A DNA stretch of 64,000 nt from Phenylobacterium conjunctum. Its GTDB lineage: Bacteria; Pseudomonadota; Alphaproteobacteria; Caulobacterales; Caulobacteraceae. Location of the stretch: contig NZ_JBHTLQ010000006.1 of assembly GCF_042679085.1 (NCBI RefSeq), positions 62,001 to 126,000 of the forward strand. Reading direction: 5' to 3'. The notes below the pieces were generated by a model. The model saw only the letters and a list, made by a program, of their open reading frames with translations. It did no database searches and was not told the DNA's origin. The position numbers were made by a program, and so were the translations under genes. Below are positions 59,692 to 64,000 of this stretch, piece by piece. Numbering within the stretch: the first letter of the stretch is position 1; each line of letters begins with the position of its first letter.

Positions 59692-60063
59692 ATGAAAACC
59701 CGGCTTTTCCTCACCGCCGCTGTGATGTCGGTCCTGGCCTGCGCCGCCCACGCCCAGACCGCGACCGACCCGCAAAGCCAGCCCAGCGCCGCGCCCGCGC
59801 CGAACGTGGCGGGTCCTGGCCAGCCCGGCATGCCCGCGCATGACGCCCAAGGCGATGCTGTGATGGGCGGCGCTGTGGCGAACCCGCCGATGGATCCGGC
59901 CATGGGCGCGCCGTCCGCGATGGGGGCGGGGGCGGACGTCGCCGCCACGGTGACCACGACCACCGTCACCAACGGTCCCATCGCCGATACGCCGGAGAAC
60001 CGGGCCAAGTACGGCCAGCCGATGTCGCGGGCCGGGAAGGCCTCGAAGGCGCGCGGCAACTAA
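59692..60063 (+). CDS. Small secreted Ala/Pro/Met-rich protein
   Basis: 123 residues with a signal peptide (cleavage near AAHAQTA). The mature part is low complexity (many PA, PG and PM pairs, a VTTTTVTNG strand) and ends in a basic tail (KYGQPMSRAGKASKARGN). No domain recognised. It follows the fasciclin gene by 51 bases across a hairpin and is followed by a strong terminator, so the two form a small envelope-related unit. Confidence 0.6.
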   Translation: MKTRLFLTAAVMSVLACAAHAQTATDPQSQPSAAPAPNVAGPGQPGMPAHDAQGDAVMGGAVANPPMDPAMGAPSAMGAGADVAATVTTTTVTNGPIADTPENRAKYGQPMSRAGKASKARGN

Positions 60064-60108
60064 GCCTCAGCCCGCGCCCGCGCGGCGTCAGGGATGCTTG
60101 AGTCGGAG

Positions 60109-60141
60109 GTCGGCGGGCCCTATGGTCCGCCGACTTTTTTT
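60109..60141 (+). terminator. Strong terminator just upstream of glyQ
   Basis: GTCGGCGG (60109-60116) pairs with CCGCCGAC (60127-60134), the stem extending inward by GCC/GGT, followed by seven T. It ends the fasciclin-side transcript, but lies only 22 bases before the glyQ ATG, so it may also act as an attenuator for glyQ. Confidence 0.8.
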
Positions 60142-60162
60142 GCGCCCGCGAACAAACACCTC

Positions 60163-61065
60163 ATGTCTTCCGAAAAGCCGCTCTCGTTTCAGGGCCTTAT
60201 CCTGAAACTTCATGACTATTGGAGCCGTCAGGGCTGCGTGATTCTGCAGCCGCATGACGTTGAGGTGGGCGCGGGTACGCTCCACCCGGCGACGGTGCTG
60301 CGCGCCCTGGGCCCGAAGCCCTGGCGGGCGGCCTACGTCCAGCCCTCGCGCCGTCCGGGCGACGGCCGCTATGGCGAGAACCCGAACCGGCTGCAGCACT
60401 ATTACCAGTACCAGGTGATCCTGAAGCCGAACCCGGAGAACCTTCAGGAGCTCTATCTGGGCTCGCTGGACGCCATCGGCCTGGACACCCGCCTGCACGA
60501 CATCCGCTTCGTCGAGGATGACTGGGAGAACCCGACCGTGGGCGCCTGGGGCCTGGGCTGGGAAGTCTGGTGCGACGGGATGGAAGTCACCCAGTACACC
60601 TATTTCCAGCAGGTCGGCGGCCTGGACGTCTCGCCGGTGGCCGGCGAGCTGACCTACGGGCTTGAGCGCCTGGCCATGTACATCCAAGGCGTGAACCACT
60701 TCACCGAGCTGGCCTTCAATGATCCGGACGGCCCGGCCCCGATGACCTATGGCGAGGTGTTCCTGGAGAACGAGCGCCAGCAGTCGGAAGCCAACTTCCA
60801 CCTCTATGATGTCGACACCTTGAAGCGTCAGTTCGAGGACATGGAGCGCCAGGCGCCGGAGATCCTCAAGGGCAGGGGGCCGCAGGGCCAGATCACCGTG
60901 CTGCCCGCCTATGATCTGGTGCTGAAGGCCAGCCACCTGTTCAACCTGATGGACGCCCGCGGCGCGATCGCCGTGGCCGAACGCCAGAGCTATATCGGCC
61001 GCATCCGCGACCTGACCAAGATGTGCGCCGAAGCCTGGGTCGCGAACGAAGGCGGGAACGCTTAA
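60163..61065 (+). CDS. glyQ: Glycyl-tRNA synthetase alpha subunit
   Basis: 300-residue catalytic subunit of the heterotetrameric bacterial GlyRS. SFQGLILKLHDYWSRQGCVI (start region), VRFVEDDWENPTVGAWGLGW-like segment (from about 115) and the invariant YTYFQQVGGLD (about 146) identify it. ATG 60163 (MSSEKPLSF) is chosen; an in-frame ATG at 60094 would place 23 extra residues over a terminator. No clear Shine-Dalgarno. glyS follows three bases after the stop. Confidence 0.95.
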   Translation: MSSEKPLSFQGLILKLHDYWSRQGCVILQPHDVEVGAGTLHPATVLRALGPKPWRAAYVQPSRRPGDGRYGENPNRLQHYYQYQVILKPNPENLQELYLGSLDAIGLDTRLHDIRFVEDDWENPTVGAWGLGWEVWCDGMEVTQYTYFQQVGGLDVSPVAGELTYGLERLAMYIQGVNHFTELAFNDPDGPAPMTYGEVFLENERQQSEANFHLYDVDTLKRQFEDMERQAPEILKGRGPQGQITVLPAYDLVLKASHLFNLMDARGAIAVAERQSYIGRIRDLTKMCAEAWVANEGGNA

Positions 61066-61068
61066 GTC

Positions 61069-63108
61069 ATGCCCCAGCTTCTGATCGAACTGTTCTCTGA
61101 AGAGATCCCCGCCCGCATGCAGGCCCAGGCCGCGCGGGACTTCGAGCGCATGGCGCGCGACCGGCTTGCGGCCCAGGGGCTGCTGCCCGAGGCCCTGACC
61201 ACCTTCGCCGGGCCGCGACGCCTGACCCTGGTGGCCGAAGGCCTGCCCGCCGCCCAGGGCGACCGGCACGAGGAGCTGAAGGGCCCCAAGGTCGGCGCGC
61301 CGGACCAGGCCATCGACGGCTTCCTGCGCAAGACCGGCCTGACCCGCGATCAGCTGACCCAGAAGGATGGTGTGTGGTTCGCCCACATCCACCGCGCCGG
61401 CCGCCCGACGCCGGAGATCGTCGCCGAGATGGTCGAGGAGATTGTCCGCACCTTCCCGTGGCCGAAGTCGATGACCTGGGGCTATGGCGCGCTCCGCTGG
61501 GTCCGGCCGCTGAAGCGCATCCTGTGCGTCTTTGACGGCGAGGTGGTGCCGTTCTCCATCGACGGCATCGAGGCCGATGACACCAGCGAAGGCCACCGGT
61601 TCATGGGTTCGGCCCAGCCGTTCAAGGCCCGCAATTTCGACCAGTACGCCGAGGGGCTGGAAAAGCACTTCGTGGTGCTGGATCCCGAGAGCCGGCGGAC
61701 CAAGATCCTGGAGCAGGCCAAGACCCTGTGCTTCGCCCGCAACCTGGAGCTCGTCGACGACGACGGGCTGCTGGACGAGGTGAGCGGCCTGGCTGAATGG
61801 CCGACCCCGGTGCTGGGCGAGATGGACCCGGCTTTCCTGGACCTGCCGCCGGAAGTGATCCGCACCTCGATGCGGACCCACCAGAAGTACTTCGCGGTGC
61901 GTGACCCGGCGACCGGCAAGCTGGCCGCCAACTTCGTCACCGTGGCCAATATCGAGGCCGGCGATGGCGGCAAGGCCATCGCGGCGGGTAATGCGCGGGT
62001 GCTGTCCGCGCGCCTGAACGACGCCCGCTTCTTCTGGGACGAAGACCGCAAGGTGAAGCTCGCCGACCGCCTGGAGAAGCTGAAGGGCGTCACCTTCCAC
62101 GCCAAGCTGGGCACGCTTTATGAGCGGGTGGAGCGGATCACGGCGCTCGCCGGCGAACTGGCGCCGCTGCTGGGCGCAGACGCCGAGGCCGCGAAGCAGG
62201 CCGGCCGACTGTGCAAGGCCGACCTGGTCACCGGCATGGTGGGCGAGTTCCCCGAACTGCAGGGCCTGATGGGCGGCTACTACGCCGCCGCCGAGGGACT
62301 GCCGGCCCCGGTCGCCGAGGCGATCCGCGACCACTACAAGCCCCAAGGCCCGACCGACGAGACCCCGGTCGCGCCGGTGGCCCGGGCGTTGGCCCTGGCG
62401 GAGAAGTTGGACACCCTGGTCGGCTTCTTCGCCATCGACGAAAAGCCGACCGGCTCCAAGGATCCCTACGCCCTGCGCCGCGCCGCGCTGGGTGTGATCC
62501 GCATCGTGCTGGAAGGCGGTCTGCGCCTGTCCCTGCGCGAGGTGTTCGCCAAGGCTCAAGCCCTGCTGGCGGTGAAGCGCGAGGGGACCACCGACGACCT
62601 GCTTGCCTTCTTCATTGACCGCCTGAAGGTCGCGCTGCGCGACCGCGGTCTTCGCCATGACCTGGTGGAAGCCGCCGTCGAAGGCGACGACGACCTGGGC
62701 CGGATCGTCGCGCGGGTGGAAGCCCTGTCGAGCTTCCTGGCCACCGAGGACGGAACGAACCTGCTGGCCGGCTACAAGCGGGCGGGCAACATCCTCAAGG
62801 CGGAAGAGAAGAAGGGCGCCCTGCCGAGCGGCGCGCCGGTGGAAATGGCCGGGGCTCCGGCGCAGGAGACCGCGCTCGTCGCCGCAATTTCCCTTGCGGA
62901 ACCCGAAGTGGCGCGTGCATTGCAGCATGAGGACTTCGCAGGCGCCATGCGTGCCCTGTCGGGAATGCGGACCTCTGTGGACGCCTTCTTCGAAGGGGTG
63001 CTGGTGAATTCTGAGGTCGCGGCGGAACGTGAGAACCGCCTTCGGCTTCTGGCTCAGGTCCGTGACGCCATGGGTAAGGTGGCGGACTTCAGTCTGGTGA
63101 ACGGCTAG
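61069..63108 (+). CDS. glyS: Glycyl-tRNA synthetase beta subunit
   Basis: 679 residues beginning MPQLLIELFSEEIPARMQAQ, the typical GlyS start, with SMRTHQKYFAVRD (about 266) and the HD-like and anticodon-binding C-terminal domains (SKDPYALRRAALGVIRIVL, about 463). It binds tRNA-Gly and completes the alpha2beta2 enzyme. Length normal (about 690). Cotranscribed with glyQ and six bases before ppdK. Confidence 0.95.
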   Translation: MPQLLIELFSEEIPARMQAQAARDFERMARDRLAAQGLLPEALTTFAGPRRLTLVAEGLPAAQGDRHEELKGPKVGAPDQAIDGFLRKTGLTRDQLTQKDGVWFAHIHRAGRPTPEIVAEMVEEIVRTFPWPKSMTWGYGALRWVRPLKRILCVFDGEVVPFSIDGIEADDTSEGHRFMGSAQPFKARNFDQYAEGLEKHFVVLDPESRRTKILEQAKTLCFARNLELVDDDGLLDEVSGLAEWPTPVLGEMDPAFLDLPPEVIRTSMRTHQKYFAVRDPATGKLAANFVTVANIEAGDGGKAIAAGNARVLSARLNDARFFWDEDRKVKLADRLEKLKGVTFHAKLGTLYERVERITALAGELAPLLGADAEAAKQAGRLCKADLVTGMVGEFPELQGLMGGYYAAAEGLPAPVAEAIRDHYKPQGPTDETPVAPVARALALAEKLDTLVGFFAIDEKPTGSKDPYALRRAALGVIRIVLEGGLRLSLREVFAKAQALLAVKREGTTDDLLAFFIDRLKVALRDRGLRHDLVEAAVEGDDDLGRIVARVEALSSFLATEDGTNLLAGYKRAGNILKAEEKKGALPSGAPVEMAGAPAQETALVAAISLAEPEVARALQHEDFAGAMRALSGMRTSVDAFFEGVLVNSEVAAERENRLRLLAQVRDAMGKVADFSLVNG

Positions 63109-63114
63109 GAGAAT

Positions 63115-64000
63115 ATGACGATGTCGACCGATACGCTTTCCAAGTCGCGTTGGGTCTATTCGTTCGGGGGCGGCGGCGCTGATGGCGACGCCTCCATGAA
63201 AAACCTGCTGGGCGGCAAGGGGGCGAACCTCGCCGAGATGTCGTCCCTGGGCCTGCCGGTGCCGCCGGGCTTCACCATCACCACTGAGGCCTGCGTCCAC
63301 TACTACGCCAATGGCCGCTCCTATCCGGCCGAGCTGGCCGAACAGGTGAAGGCCGGCCTGGCCAAGGTCGAACAGGTCACCGGCAAGGTGTTCGGCGACG
63401 CCAAGAACCCGCTGCTGGTGTCGGTGCGCTCAGGCGCCCGGGCCTCCATGCCCGGCATGATGGACACCGTCCTCAACCTGGGCCTCAACGACCAGACGGT
63501 GGCCGGCCTGGCCGACCTGGCGGGCGACCGCCGCTTCGCCTTCGATTCCTATCGCCGCTTCATCCAGATGTATTCGAATGTGGTCCTCGACCTGGACCAC
63601 CACATGTTCGAGGAAATCCTCGACGAGCATAAGGACCGGCTGGATGTCTATGTGGACACCGGCCTGACCGCCGAGAACTGGGAAGCGGTCGTCACCGACT
63701 ACAAGGCGCTGGTCGAGCGTGAGCTGGGCAAGCCCTTCCCGCAGGACCCGCAAGAGCAGCTGTGGGGCGCCATCGGCGCCGTGTTCGCCAGCTGGATGAA
63801 CGAGCGGGCCAAGTTCTATCGCCGCATGCACGACATCCCGGAAAGCTGGGGCACGGCCGTGAATGTGCAGTCGATGGTGTTCGGCAACATGGGCGACAGC
63901 TCCGCCACCGGCGTGGCCTTCACCCGCAATCCCTCGACCGGTGAAGCGCGCCTCTATGGCGAGTTTCTGATCAACGCCCAGGGCGAGGACGTGGTGGCCG
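63115..64000 (+). CDS. ppdK: Pyruvate phosphate dikinase (3' end outside window)
   Basis: Open from ATG 63115 to the window edge (about 295 codons seen of roughly 890). LLGGKGANLAEMSSLGLPVP (about 29) and SVRSGARASMPGMMDTVLN (about 103) are ATP-grasp motifs specific to PPDK, which interconverts pyruvate and phosphoenolpyruvate. Six bases after glyS behind AGGAG. A second ATG at 63121 is an alternative start. Confidence 0.93.
   Translation, partial: MTMSTDTLSKSRWVYSFGGGGADGDASMKNLLGGKGANLAEMSSLGLPVPPGFTITTEACVHYYANGRSYPAELAEQVKAGLAKVEQVTGKVFGDAKNPLLVSVRSGARASMPGMMDTVLNLGLNDQTVAGLADLAGDRRFAFDSYRRFIQMYSNVVLDLDHHMFEEILDEHKDRLDVYVDTGLTAENWEAVVTDYKALVERELGKPFPQDPQEQLWGAIGAVFASWMNERAKFYRRMHDIPESWGTAVNVQSMVFGNMGDSSATGVAFTRNPSTGEARLYGEFLINAQGEDVVA

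Noticed and set aside
60064..60162. Glycine riboswitch before glyQ
   Set aside because: The conserved glycine aptamer core is not present; only a terminator hairpin is seen.
60088..63300. A 1070-codon open frame on the minus strand across glyQ-glyS
   Set aside because: High-GC codon use leaves the opposite strand free of stops. The sequence lacks domains, and the plus strand encodes unmistakable GlyQ and GlyS.

Overview
The window is GC-rich alphaproteobacterial chromosome, most likely Caulobacteraceae (Caulobacter/Phenylobacterium relatives). The best marker is a popZ gene (33340-33855) whose N-terminal polar-organiser motif and C-terminal assembly domain match Caulobacter PopZ. It sits in the order degenerate pcm - tolC - popZ - valS. 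Dense genes, frequent ATGA/GTGA overlaps, GTG/TTG starts and long spurious antisense frames all fit a high-GC genome. Identifications come from reading protein sequences and motifs; no database search was run.

1-11.4 kb is the late end of a siphovirus-type prophage, all on the + strand. It starts inside the tape-measure gene and continues with tail-tip and fibre-like genes (one with a SPRY-like domain), two membrane-protein genes, a very small gene, a helix-turn-helix/metallophosphoesterase, and a compact lysis cassette. The cassette holds an M15 endolysin, two tiny overlapping genes, a holin candidate and an overlapping Rz/Rz1-type spanin pair. Two hairpins and a tRNA-Asn gene, with its 3' end facing the prophage, close the region; the tRNA is a plausible attachment site. 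Head, integrase and immunity genes are not in view.

11.8-31 kb is metabolic. It carries a lipocalin-like DUF protein, an Mpl-like Mur ligase with altered catalytic motifs, and an acyl-CoA dehydrogenase divergent from a phosphotransferase plus small partner (resembling LvaC/LvaA/LvaB, which process 4-hydroxyacyl-CoA). Next come a kynurenine pathway operon (kynU-kynA-kynB) with an enoyl-CoA hydratase, a Tat-exported flavin amine oxidase with a cytochrome c, an SdsA-type alkylsulfatase, a tandem DUF2061 protein, a PIG-L deacetylase, a Gfo/Idh/MocA oxidoreductase, an omega-aminotransferase and a C69 peptidase. tRNA-Cys follows.

31-44.7 kb holds the pcm-like/tolC/popZ/valS block, an exported amidohydrolase, a GDPD-like protein lacking its HR motif, an S10 carboxypeptidase, an acyl-CoA ligase, tlyA and two glycine-zipper envelope proteins. 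44.8-64 kb holds an RlmD/TrmA-type RNA methyltransferase, a PA0069-type radical SAM protein, a short glycosyltransferase-like protein, an exported hydrolase divergent from an XRE regulator, a soluble lytic transglycosylase, a family-4-like uracil-DNA glycosylase, ETF-QO, a TPR lipoprotein with ispE, glnK-amtB, a fasciclin-domain protein, glyQ-glyS and the start of ppdK.

No CRISPR array, insertion sequence or obvious new multi-gene defence system was seen. The most unusual signals are the altered Mur ligase, the LvaABC-like module, the pcm-like gene without a SAM motif downstream of a perfect palindrome, the phage HTH-phosphoesterase, and the terminator just upstream of glyQ.
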